The notes under the pieces: generated by a model | What the model was told of the DNA's origin: nothing | Seen by the model: only the letters and a program-made list of their open reading frames with translations | The model's database searches: none | Position numbers and translations under genes: made by a program | Shown here: positions 29,001 to 40,645 of the stretch, piece by piece | Layout: each line of letters opens with the position of its first letter | How positions within the stretch are numbered: position 1 is the first letter of the stretch | From: Chromera velia | Taxonomy: Eukaryota; Sar; Chromeraceae | Direction: 5' to 3' | NCBI GenBank assembly: GCA_018398765.1 | Contig: JAHBMJ010004548.1 | Span: 11,897-75,896, forward strand | DNA: 64,000 nt

Positions 29001-32000
29001 TTCACAGAGATTCATCTGAATCGATACCTCTCTTTCTTGATTCTCTCTGCAGTGCGCGTTGCTGCGGCTCTGTGCAACAATGTCTGGCTGTACGCATGGG
29101 CCATCGAGGCCCTCGCCAGTCACCTGAAGGGGAGGACCCCCAAGGCTGCCGAGCTAACGGACCTTTGCCTCAAAATGGTGGAGGCGCCAGTGCCAGACGC
29201 GCACCCGGGTCATGTTTCTGGTGGGTCCTCTGGATGGATGGATGGATGTCCCATTATCTTTTTGTATTCATCTCTGCATTTTTGACAAGGCAACACTCTC
29301 TCTTGCCCCCATGTACTTCAATCAATCAAGTCCCATCTCACTGCCGCTGTGTCTAACTCTGCATGTCTGAAAAAATCCTTCGTGTTGGTAAATTTCGTCT
29401 TTCTGCATTCTTCTGTCTGCAGTGGGTATCCACTGGGCGATGCAGGCAGGGGCGCTGCTTGTGTTGTCAGGGGTGATGCCTGCAGTCGAGCATCATAGCG
29501 AGACCTGCGCGCGCATCTTTCTGACAGTGACCTCCCGGGCCGCCCAGATGCAGGACAAACCGGCAGTTGACTTTGAAACCGTTTTTGGCACATCCGAGCT
29601 GAGCAACCTGGAGAGACTCCATCTGAGAGGGACACGACCGAGTCCCGCAGCAGCAGTTGGGGGGACTGCAGGGGCGACAGGGGCGTCTGCTGACGGCAGG
29701 CCGAAGTTCATTGCCGAACTGATCGAGAGGATGACGGCGCTCTCGGCAGTAGAATCGAGTCAGGCACTTAGTGAGAAAGAGAGGGAGAGCAAATATAAAG
29801 CATTGAGAGAGATAGAGAGGCCACTGGATGTGTTTTTTTTTGTCTTCGACGCGGTGACTGATTAATCGATCGATCCGTGGATAAACGAATGAACCCCATC
29901 CGCGAGGGGGGAGTCTGATCGACATGCATGATCGGAGGAATGAGGATTTCCATCCCTGAAGGGATTCATTCTGTCTTTTTTTTCTTTTCTTCCCTGTGTC
30001 GTGTCAATCTTTCATGGTTCAAAACAAGTGTGTTGCTTCCCTTAAGTGTCCTGTGTGTGCGGTCATGCCCATGCAACAATGTGACCCCGTGCAGAAAGAG
30101 ACTCTCGAAGTGCCGAGTACTCCCGTTTGGAGGGAAGCCATCAGTGGCAGTCGTGGCGGGATCTGTTTGACGCTCTCCTGGCGGCAAAGTGGAGATGCTG
30201 CACCCGTGCGTTGACGGCATCCACGCAAGACTCCAGAGGCTGGCGGCTCCTCCTGCAAGGCGGCGGAGCCCCCAGTGCCCCCGCCGCCACCAGTGCGTAC
30301 CTTCCAACAGCCACTGACCCACCGTCTCTGGCGTTGACGTTTTTGAAAAAGATCGGGCCTGGGATGATTCTCACAGCAGCCCCGCTTCTTCGCCTGATTC
30401 GTCTGTTCGCCCTGCCAGTCATCTTCCGAGGCGCTGCAGATGAGAGTGACAAGGAGAGACTGGCGTGGATCGATGCGTTGGCTGAGGCCTCAGGGAGTGT
30501 TGCAGTGACGGAGATTGCCAGAGGGTCGAGGAGGGTGTCAAAGGAAGAACAGAGACAGGCACTGGCGGGTTTCTGTCATAGTGTGGAGGTATTCTTGGAC
30601 GCTAACAGACAGTCCTCGATTCCGTTGGAGGTAGGTGAGGGCATCGAAGGGAGTGCATCTTCCTTCATGCTTGGAGTGTATTTATTCTTTCCTTATTCTT
30701 TCCTTTCCGTATTGTCTCTTGGGCTGTTGCTGACCAACTTCAAGCACTTCTTTTCGTTTTTCAACTCCTTTTGCGGTGCAGTCTGCGCCTTCTTTCGCAC
30801 ACTAATTTCTTCCTCATCTGCCCGTTTCCTTTCTTTTCTCTTCTTGTGCAGTTGATGAGGGAGTTGTTCATCACCCTCACGCACCCTCTGCTGTTAGAAA
30901 GCGAAACCCTGCTCTTCCAAGGAGTGCCTCTGCCGTCTCCATCCAAGGACAAGGGGGGGCGCGCCCCCGTCCCGTTAGAGGGTGGGGCTGCAGGCACAGT
31001 AGACGGGGGGCCGCTGCTCCCTTCGCAGAGCAGTGAGACGGTCGTAGCGTTGGGGGCAGAGGGAAAAGGAAAGTCAAAAACGAGAGAGGGCACAAAGATA
31101 GAAGACGAAGTGGAGGAGTGGAGACCTCTTCAGTCCCTCTTGCGGCTTTGCATTTCGATTGGAAAGGTCACCTTGGCTTTCAGCAGGACTATGACCGGTA
31201 GGCCAGTCTGTTTGTCAGCCTTCATTGTGAAAGGGTGCGTGAACCGTTTTCCTTTCTTGCTCTCGAGCTTCTTCTTTCTTCCCTTTTTTTCTCCTTTCTC
31301 CCAGTCTGCTTCTCTACAAACTTATGTGCAGAGCTCTTTTGATTGAAACACAGTGTGCATCAGCACGTCCTTTACCCATGGTCAAGTCAAACCTTTTGTG
31401 GTCCTCTTTGTCAAATAAATTGGCGAAAAGGAAGAAAGGGGGTGTGAAAACGCGCATGGTGTCTTGTACGGACGGCGGGCTCTTTTGCGGCTCTCTCTGT
31501 GTTGCGTGTTCTTAAGGTGTGCCTTGTTCGTCTTACTGCAGTGTGTCTTCTTTCTGGGATCGAGGCGGCGATAGAGTGGGAGAGGGCGATGGGGCGTGGA
31601 AGCGGAAGAGACGGCATGAACGGGCACGACAGGGCCGGGGGGGCCTCGGCCTCTTCTGGTGGATGTTCAGTGTTTCCACAGAGTGGAAGCTGTGGGGAAC
31701 GTCTCTGTGAGATCGTCGCTGAACTTCTGATGCATAGAGAGGCCAACATACAGGTGGGTCGAAAGTGTAAGTGAGAGGAGAGGTTTTGTGTGTAGACACA
31801 AGATGCATGGATAATGATCCTCTGGCAGTCTTGAAAGAAGATCAGATGAGATGATTGTTTCGTTCATTCATTCAATTGTGTTTCGAATGAAAAGTGATGT
31901 TTCGATTTTGCGTCCTTGAATGTCTTTCTCACGAACATACATGCTCATTCCTTCTTTTGCTGCACCTCTCCTTTCTTTCTCCCCGGGTCTCTCTGTCTCC

Positions 32001-33570
32001 TCTGCAGGATGGAGAGACCTCCATGGCATGCGACGCGTTTTCAGATCGCGAGACGGGGCCGCCCTCTCTGGAAGGCAGGGGGGGGGGAAGAGGAGGGCGG
32101 GGGGGCCGGAGAGGTCGTTGGAGTCCCTGGTTCGTTTCTGATCCTCATGAACTAAGGGGGGAAGGCAGGGCTAGGGAGCTGATGCACCGACACACAGAGG
32201 GGGAGGTGCCTTCATTTGAGGAGGGCGGAGAGGGGGAATATGGGGGTCATGAGATGTTGAGGCCGACTGCTGCTTTTAGTCGTTTTTTGGTTTTGACTTT
32301 TTTGGATTCTCTCGGGGAGCGTCTGTTGCTTTCCGTTGGTGAAGACGGTGCTTCTCTCCCTCTGATGGAATCTCCCGACATCCCTTCGCCCCCTTCTGGG
32401 TTTTCTTTACTTGACGGTGTCCTTTCGTCTCTTTTGAAATCCCTTGATGGTCTCCTGGAGGAGTTGAGGGAAGGGACGGGAAGTAAGACAAAGGCCAAAA
32501 AAGCAGCAGCAAAAGCGAAGGAGGGGGCAGATGGTGGAGGAGGGAAAGCACCGCAACCTCATCCGAATCCCACGCCCATGCCATGCTCAGACATCCACCG
32601 TCGACAAGTCAGAGGGTGGCAAGCCGTAGTCTCTCTCTGCCTCTTTGCACGTCTCCACCCCCCTACTGCTCGTGCAGTTTTAGACGCCGCGTTTGCCCAT
32701 CTCTCTGTTGCACAACAACCCGACGTGAGGCAGTACATCGAGACAGTGGCATGCTCTATGGCGTCTCTTCTGCCTGCCATAGCAGCCCCCCGCCTCATAA
32801 GGGAACTGCAGAAATTCGACGCCCCCCTGCAGTGCACTCTGTCCTTTTTGACCATAGCAGCATTCCTTCTTCGTTTGCCCCAAAAGGGCGCAAGGGAGGG
32901 GGTGGCAGGAGAGGGAGAAGACCCAGAAGGGGCGCAAATTCGCTTTCCAGAGTCTCTGCGTGCTGCAGCTGGAGAACGTGCCCGTCTCCACCGATGGCCC
33001 CTTTTGGCGGTGGTGTTCCCATGGCTCACTTCAAATGCGGGCCTCGTGCGCGGCGCCGCTCAATTCATTGTCTTTGCCTGTCTCGAAAAAGAAGGTGCAA
33101 TCCCCTCCGACCACTCCAACGTCGATGAGATTGACAACGGACCTGTGGCAAAGGCCTTGGATGTCGAGAGAGCTGTCCGAGCAGCTGTCTCTGAAACGGG
33201 GGCTGATGTCGTTGACGACGGTGCAGCTGCGTCTAAGCTGATGCTCAAGGGAGTTCTCTCTCACCTGTGCAGTGCACGTGAGTGTGCGAAGATGCGGTCA
33301 CGCACGCGTCTTGTTTTTGAGATCTTAGATCCCTTGAGAGACGCGCATCTGGCAGCAGTGATTCCGATGAAACACCTGGCGACTAGGGACAAGCCCCTGT
33401 CTGCGGATTTGCATGAGGGTGTGGGGGCGGGAGCAGATCCCAGCCAGCCGCCGTTCATTGACGACCATGAGGTCTATCCGGGATGGGCTTTCTCTTCTGC
33501 TCTGAAGTCAGTGACCAGTCTAGTTTCTTTTGTGCCGTTTTTACCTTCTGCCTCCGTCCTTCTCGTTACT

Positions 33571-33612
<42 letters not shown>

Positions 33613-35696
33613 GCTCAGAGCGCACACAGTCTCTCTTTTCTTCCTTGTTTGTTCTCTACACAGACATTCAGGATGTGAGTTCATCAAATCAGAGACTGAA
33701 CACACGTTTGAATTGAATTGATACATCTGGACGTCTCTCTGTCTGCAGGGCCGCCATCCGAGAAGAGATGACTGCAGCGTGGCACCCTCCACCGTCCGCA
33801 TCAGCTCCCGTTACCACCGGCGGCGTGGTGGTCCCTCCCGAAGCCAGTGCGGGGGCAGGCAGCGTGCACGCGTGGGGGGGTGAGTTTATGGAGGGTCACC
33901 TGCCTCCCTTGAATGTAGGCACAGGCGTCATCTCCCAACTGACCAGCGTCCGTGTGGGTGTCGATATGGAGAAGGGGAAGGGGAAGGAGGGTGCTGTAGT
34001 GCCGACAGAGAGCGAGCCTGCTGGAATGGATGTAGTAAACTTCCAGAGAAAATTTATGCCCCTCATGGGAGCAGCCTCGGGGGAGACTGAGGGGGTACGG
34101 TTGGAAGGCTTTGGGCCTGAGGTTGCAGCACAGGGCTTCCAGCAGGATTCCTCTTCTTCTTCCTCTTCTGCGAACGCTCCGGAAGGTATTCAGAAAGGAA
34201 GGAGGTCTGAGAGAAGATCGCAGCTTGTTGTGGTGGCGTCTCTGATCGACAAGGCACCCAATGTGGCCGGATTGACGCGAACATGTGAGATCTTCCAAGC
34301 AGAGTCAGTCAGTCAGTCTGCATGGTTCTGTGTGCTGTGTGTCCGTCAAGGAGGTGCCCCAGTCCGTGAGTGTCCGTATGTCCGTGTGAACGATGCAAGA
34401 GGTAAATTGGGTTGAAGATGCAAGAGGAAAATTGGGTTGAAGCGGAGTAGTACGTCGGATTGCAAGAGGTGAAGGAAGTTGAGAGAGACTCGATGAAGAC
34501 AGTCAGATGAGTGTGCGCTGAGTACTCTCTTCATGTTGACGATCTTTGCTCCTCAGACAGCGCTTCTCCGCCTTTCGGTTTTGAAGGAAGCGGGACGCCG
34601 CAAGTTTTCTCTTGCTTCCTTGGCCTCTTCCTGCACGACCTTCACAGATTGCCAGACCCAAACAGCAGGGTGTGACCTGTATGTCTTGTTTTGTTAATTG
34701 CAAAGTACAAATCTTCTGATTGTATGCAGAGCGCTGGTCATTGGCAGCCGGGCGCTTCTGAAGGACCCAGCCTTCCAGGCGATTGCTGTCTCTGCGGAGA
34801 GATGGACGAGAGTCGAGGAGGTCAGTCGGTCTTCGTCTGCTTGTCTGCACTTATCTCTCACTGTTTGTGTGTATATCTGTACATGTCTCTGTGTCCGCTT
34901 TGTGTGTCTGTCCGTACGGTCAATTACTTTCTCTTTTGTTGTCGCTAGTGCCACCAAGTCGCTCGTCTCCCCCTCAACAAGCATCTAGTTATCACTCTTA
35001 TTGCTGTCCACATTTTCTCTGCCTGCCTGCCTGCCTGCCCGTCTGGTCTTTTCATGCAGGTGCGGCCTCCAGACCTCTCGTCGTTCCTCCAGAATCTCCG
35101 CGCGAAGGGGTATTTCCTCGTCGGTCTGGAACAGACACAGGAGTCTGTCTCGTTGAACAGGCTCAGCTTTCCTGAGAAGACAGCCGTCGTGCTGGGGGCA
35201 GAGAAGTTCGGCCTGCCTGCCGAGCTAATTCCTCTGATGGACGTCTGCACTGAAATCCCACAGGTCAGTGCATGCATTTACTTAGAATTCTGTATGAAAG
35301 TAAATGCCTGCCGAGCTAATTCCTCTAATGGACGTCTGCTCTGAAATCCCACAGGTCAGTGCATGCATTTACTTAGAATTCTGTATGAAAGTAAATGCCT
35401 GCCGAGCTAATTCCTCTAATGGACGTCTGCTCTGAAATCCCACAGGTCGGTGCATGCATTTACTTAGAATTCTGTATGAAAGTAAATGCCTGCCGAGCTA
35501 ATTCCTCTAATGGACGTCTGCTCTGAAATTCCACAGGTCGGCCGGTCCGCTGGCTGCGTGGCCTTTTGTTTTTGGAGTTGTTGCTGCATGGGTACATTGG
35601 GGTTAGTTTGGATCCTCATGGGCTGCTTGCTTGCTTGACTGAAACTTCAACAGCTATGCAGGCAGAAAGTGAAAGGGCCTCTACCAGTTGCCACAC

Positions 35697-35763
<67 letters not shown>

Positions 35764-35956
35764 ATTGACTGCGTTCCTTTGTCCGCTCCATTATTTCCTC
35801 CCTCGTTTGCAGTTTGGGGTGATCAGGTCTCTGAACGTCCACGTCTCTGCGGCGCTGTGTGTGTGGGAATACACCCGTCAACATAGACTCGCACAGAGTG
35901 CAGAGGCGTCTGCTGCTGTCGCGCTAGCGCCTGAGGGGGGAGGAGGAGGTAGGTAG
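23020..35956 (+). CDS. TRM3: TRM3/TARBP1-type tRNA (guanosine-2'-O-)-methyltransferase, SpoU family
   Basis: Eighteen exons: 23020-23634, 23950-25227, 25556-25704, 26080-27306, 27557-27692, 27961-28029, 28257-28520, 28763-28844, 29053-29220, 29423-29770, 30095-30630, 30852-31197, 31542-31753, 32008-33506, 33749-34303, 34730-34820, 35060-35263 and 35813-35956. They sum to 7,923 nt, exactly 2,641 codons. The last 175 residues carry the SpoU/SPOUT methyltransferase motifs in order: PNVAGLTRTCEIF (motif 1), LGAEKFGLPAELIPLMDVC (motif 2) and IRSLNVHVSAALCVWEYTR (motif 3). This order and the WEYTR ending are characteristic of yeast Trm3 and animal TARBP1, which methylate the 2'-OH of G18 in tRNA with S-adenosylmethionine. 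The long N-terminal part is mostly helical, with low-complexity inserts (for example around 24580-24660 and 32490-32560). The protein is clearly longer than the roughly 1,400-1,600 residues usual for the family. Start chosen at the first ATG, in the open frame of exon 1. Confidence 0.85.
33570..33603. repeat. (TG)n microsatellite in intron
   Basis: TG run on the sense strand in the intron between 33506 and 33749 of the methyltransferase gene. Confidence 0.9.
35215..35541. repeat. 91-bp tandem array that copies an exon end and its splice donor
   Basis: Units start at 35215, 35306, 35397 and 35488, each 91 bp; the last is partial. Each holds the 3' 49 bp of the SpoU motif-2 exon (GCCTGCCGAGCTAATTCCTC onward to CCCACAG), the GTCAGT/GTCGGT donor, and 42 bp of intron. 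Only the first unit continues the exon from 35060. Later copies lie wholly in the intron. Confidence 0.95.
35700..35763. repeat. Compound (TC)n-(TG)n microsatellite in intron
   Basis: TC repeat followed at once by TG repeat, in the last intron of the methyltransferase gene. Confidence 0.9.
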
Positions 35957-38099
35957 GTTGGTGTGTTCAATGACGTGCGGCAGATTGTGTGATTCGAGCT
36001 CCACTGGCTCAGAGAAGGGAGAAAGAAGGGGGGTGAACGGTGAAAAGAAGTTTTGGGACTCTGGAAGGTGCCTTCGTTGAAGGGAGATAGGGGGTGACGG
36101 GGTGAAGAGTCGAAATATGGAAAGAGAGGGGCGCATTGAAACTCGGGTACCGTACTCGATGTGTCTGCTGACTGACTTGTGTAATTACCGTAGGATGGTT
36201 TCCTCTTTCCGTCAGAGTCTCTACTGGCTGTGTTTGTACCTTGTTTGCACAACCAAGCTTTGTTTGTTTCGCTTCAAGTTTGTCAGAGGGGATCGGGAAC
36301 CGGGGGGACAGTAGGAACGGGAACGGGACATAAGCAGTAGAAATGGAATCGGGAAAAAAAGAAAGTCCGTCTCTTGCTTCCTTCCTTCCAATGGCATGGT
36401 TGCTCGGGTGATTCATGCCTTGGAAGTGAGTGGAGTGGGGGGGCGATTTTCTGACTGCATGTGTCTCTTTCGGTCGGTGTGTGTCCAGGGACCATGGGGG
36501 AGTGTGAGAGATGATGTATTCCAGGGATTCTTCCGTTCATCCACTTCATATGCTGATGGCATACAGCTGAGTTCTGTTGTACGTTCAAAGAACCAAATAG
36601 CAACGCGAACCTGAACCATCTTGGGGAGAAAGGGAAAGGGGAATGGGTTGTGCATGGCCGGGTCGGTTATTTGTGACGGAGACAAAAGAAGAAAGAAAGA
36701 CAACGAAAATACGAGCGGGAGCATTTGTTGAAGATTCTTACAGAATGTTCGCAGAACATCTTTGAAAAAAAGAATTCTATGCTTTCTCTGTCAGCTGATC
36801 TCTTTTTTCTCTTTCGCCCGCATTCCTTCGAGAGTAGCTTGGGAACTGTCGATTAATGACCTTTCTCCTTTGTCTCATTCGTTCGTTCGTTCGTTGCTTA
36901 TGCATTAGCCGGATCGAAGGATCGATCGGCGCTGTAGTCGCTTCAAGGTTAGTCGTATGCTTAATGGCCAGTGGCCACCAGGATGATGGGATCTAATGTT
37001 TGTTCAGCTGTTGAACTCTCCCGCTTCACTAAAGTTGCCTTCTTGATCGGCAGTGCCATCACTGTACTGGTAATTACCCCTTCTCAGTATTGATCATATT
37101 TTGGCCTATGACTAATATCTTTTTAAGATTTTTGTGAAAGACTTAGTTTAAATTACATTGAATTTAAATCATATACTAACTGGTGTGTCTAATGGTATGT
37201 TAATCACTAATGGGCACAATAAAATTTAATATAGGAACGTTGGACAGTTGCATGCTTTAACTAGTTTATTGTAGTCTACTTTTGTGTAGATTGTTTTCAT
37301 TTATATTAATTTTGGTAAAGTGGAATTAGCACTTTGATAAAACATAGCATAAGTTTATGTATTTCTGTGCAGGCTTTATTTTTTCCGAGTTCTACTCCGT
37401 TTGGCAGACGAGTTTAAGACTAAAGTAGACTAAAGCGAAGGGGCCACTCAGTTTTGTAAGCCTTTAAATGGCCCATTGGCCCATGGAGCTCAGACTGGGT
37501 GAACAAATTTCTGTATGACATGCCGGATTGACCAGAGCCTAAGTGGTGGCTTATGGTGGCCCACCGGCTTTAACCTAACTCACTCATTCATCTTACAGTA
37601 CTATAGTCTAGTTTTTTCTAGACTGGCTTGTTTTTACGTGTTTTGAATTTTGCAAAGTGCGACCAGCAGGTTGAGAAAACATAAAGTTTGTGTATACTCC
37701 CGCAACCATGGATACTCCGTTCGAACACCATCTATGAAATACCTCGGCGCGCAAAGCGCGCCCAGCGACTCTCGTGTATAATACCGTCTGCACACGTCTA
37801 CAATCGTCTACACATGTCTACACCATTCGATCCGTCTCCTCTGCCTGACAGATCCTGATCAGATCCTGTCAATCCTGAAAGCCGTGAAGGCCGTGCCCCC
37901 TCCCATTGAGTTGACTGAGACTGGTGGCCCACAGAAAAGCTCTGTTCTGGTTGGTCTTTTTCTTTGTCATCTGCGGAGTTTTTCTCGCGTGAACGTTCTC
38001 AACTTCTCTTGAGTAAAGTGCGTGCATAGGATCTGCCTGTTCTGCTGTATCATTTTCTGATTTACCACGAATGAGAATTCTGTCCTAAGAACACAAGAA
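35957..38099. other. Intergenic region between methyltransferase and intein genes
   Basis: Contains no convincing coding exon on either strand. There is an AT-rich core (about 37080-37400). A perfect hairpin, GGCGCGC-AAA-GCGCGCC, sits at about 37745-37761. A short repetitive stretch with TCTACA(C/A) steps is at about 37795-37820. Nothing tRNA-like could be folded by eye. Confidence 0.5.
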
Positions 38100-40502
38100 A
38101 TGCCTTTTTCGTGGCAAGCGGGGAGATGCTTGAAAAACATCTCAATGCGGGCTTTGGACTCTGTGGCCTATCGTCCAGTGAAGATGATGCAAGCCCACAA
38201 GAACCTGTCCTCCTGCCTTTTAAGACAGTGGGCATCAGGACTGCGCAATTCCTTGATCTTCTCGCGCAGTTTTTCTTCGTCTCCCCCAATTAGAGGCGAT
38301 CTGCAGGTGTGGCATTGGTACGGATCCTAGTGGTAACAGATTGCCCCGTCCCTTCGTTTTCTTCTTTTCTCCTTGTTTTCTTTTTAGACGAGCAGTACAC
38401 CACTAAGAAGCTACTTCAGCTGGACGGGAGTCATCGGGAGCCTGGGAAAAAGCAAGCTACCCAGACATAAGATACCCGCATGTGGAATTGTGGCGCGTGT
38501 CTGCAGGTTGCGGTTGCCGAGGCTTTAAAAAAGGCGAATGAGGAAGTTGGTGAAGCTGTGGGTCGGCTCAAGAGAACAATTGATGGAGGCAAAGGCGCAG
38601 AGAAGTCCATGGAAGCTTTGCGGGATCTCAGGACAGAGATTGTGAGCTTTTTGTTGGTTGGCGAGCTCCTCATCTTCTGGGCCACGCCCCCCCCTGTTTT
38701 TTTGTTTGTTGGCTTACCTCTGCGTTCTCCCGTTCCATCTGTCCTTTCTTGCCCTGTCTGTTTCTCCGAGTCTTCTTCTTCATTCAAATATTTGTTACAC
38801 CCTTCCCGACCATTGCGTGTTTCCTTCCCTCCTTGCGCACTCCTTCCCTCGATCCCTCGCTTCCTTCCTTCGTGCCCCCTCTTTTTGCTCTCCTCTTTTA
38901 CTGACTTTTTTTTCTTTTTTCTTTGACTGTGTACATGATTGCAGCGCGAGCTTCTGATATTCTATCGTTTTGCCAGAACAGACAGGGCTTCACACATCGC
39001 CCAGGCATTAGATAATATGAGAGCAGTCTTGGGAGCCATGGATGCACTGGGACAGCTGGAGGTCTGCAAGGATAGGGTCGGTCAAAAATCGATGGGGTCT
39101 GAAAAGAAACCGTGATTTTTGTTGCTGCCCCTCCTCAGCTAGCTCGTGCGACGGTGCTCCAGTAGAGAAGTGAAAAAAATGGTGAAATGACGACGTGTGT
39201 TTGTAGCATCCGTTTACTTCCGCGCGGGCTTGGTGGAGGGGAACAATATTTCTTCTCCAAAATTGATGGTACGGAAACAGAACTATGAACATTTACCTGT
39301 CGGTCAGTCCGTGCTAATTGGGTGGTATAAAGGTTTTCACCTATGGATTGCTTTCCTGCAATCGTGCAGCGACGGCTGACGGGATGTTCTCACTTGTCGG
39401 CCGTAGAAGAAGCTTCGAAGGTTGCCGGTCAAGGGTTGGAAAGTGCAATGACATCATCGAGAGTTGCGGACGCACTGGAAGGGCTGGAGAAGGGCTGCAA
39501 GAACATGGTAAGTCGAGTGGGCGAAAGCAGCGATGTGCTACAGCTGCCACGTAGTTTTCTGAGAACCGTCGATGCACCCTCAAAGACCTCTCCATCATCT
39601 TTCAGATCAGTTCATTAGCCTCCGTTTTCAGTTCATAAGCCTCCGTCTCCATTTCTCGCTTACCCCTTCTTCTGTTGTGGTCCTTTGATGGGTCCCCGCT
39701 ACCGATGACCACTCCACTTCCTGTGGGTCTCCGTCGATTCAGCCCAAAAGCGAATCTTTGCGTCCGATGCTGCATCCTTGCAGGACAGTGAACTCATCGA
39801 GAGAATCAATGAGGGGATCACGGAAGTGAACGCCTTCAGGGTGGACGATTCTCAGGGGACAAAACCGGTGTGTTTTTCCGTCCTGCCTTTTTCCTCTCCT
39901 GTCCTTCGATTTTTTAGCTCTCCTGCAGTCTTTTGTTGTTGTGTTTCCTCCTTCATCATGAGTTTATGCGGATCTTCCGTCTGGTCCACCCTTTACTTCT
40001 TTCTTCCTGCAAATGTCTAAGACTCTGGATCGCAAGATCGCTTTACTTGCATGCCTACCCGATGAATGAAACGCAGATTCCCAAGCTGCTCGCGTCATCT
40101 GGCAGCCAAAGGTATGCGTGTAGTGAAGAACTGTCAGAGAGAAAGATCGAATTGACCCTCCGTGATCCCCAAGTCCTCCAGGAGGCATTTGGAATCCTGA
40201 AAGCTGCAGAGCGGGTGAGTGTTCATGGAAACATGTGTCCCAATATTTTGTAGAGTTCCGAAAAGAACTGTCGGCTGCAACTACTGGTTCCTTTTGTCTC
40301 GCTCTCTGTCTGTTTGTCCGGTGGAGCAGACGCAGGAGACGCTTAGGTCTGTGTCCTTCGGGTCCCCTTCCATGCTGTCTGACTGTCAGTGTCTTCCTTG
40401 AGTGTCCATATGTTTTCTGTTTTTGTTTTGTTGCACGCCTAAACGGAAAAAAGGCAGAAAAGGAACCAAAGAAGTCATATTGTCTGTTCTCTTGGTTCTC
40501 TT

Positions 40503-40544
<42 letters not shown>

Positions 40545-40611
40545 TTCCTTCCTTCCTTCCTTCCTTCCTTTCTTTCTTTCTTTCTTGCTCCGTCTCCTGT
40601 TCTCTCTCTTT

Positions 40612-40645
<34 letters not shown>

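Noticed and set aside
37680-37735. GTTCGAACACC resembling a tRNA T-loop
   Set aside because: No matching acceptor, D or anticodon stems could be formed around it.
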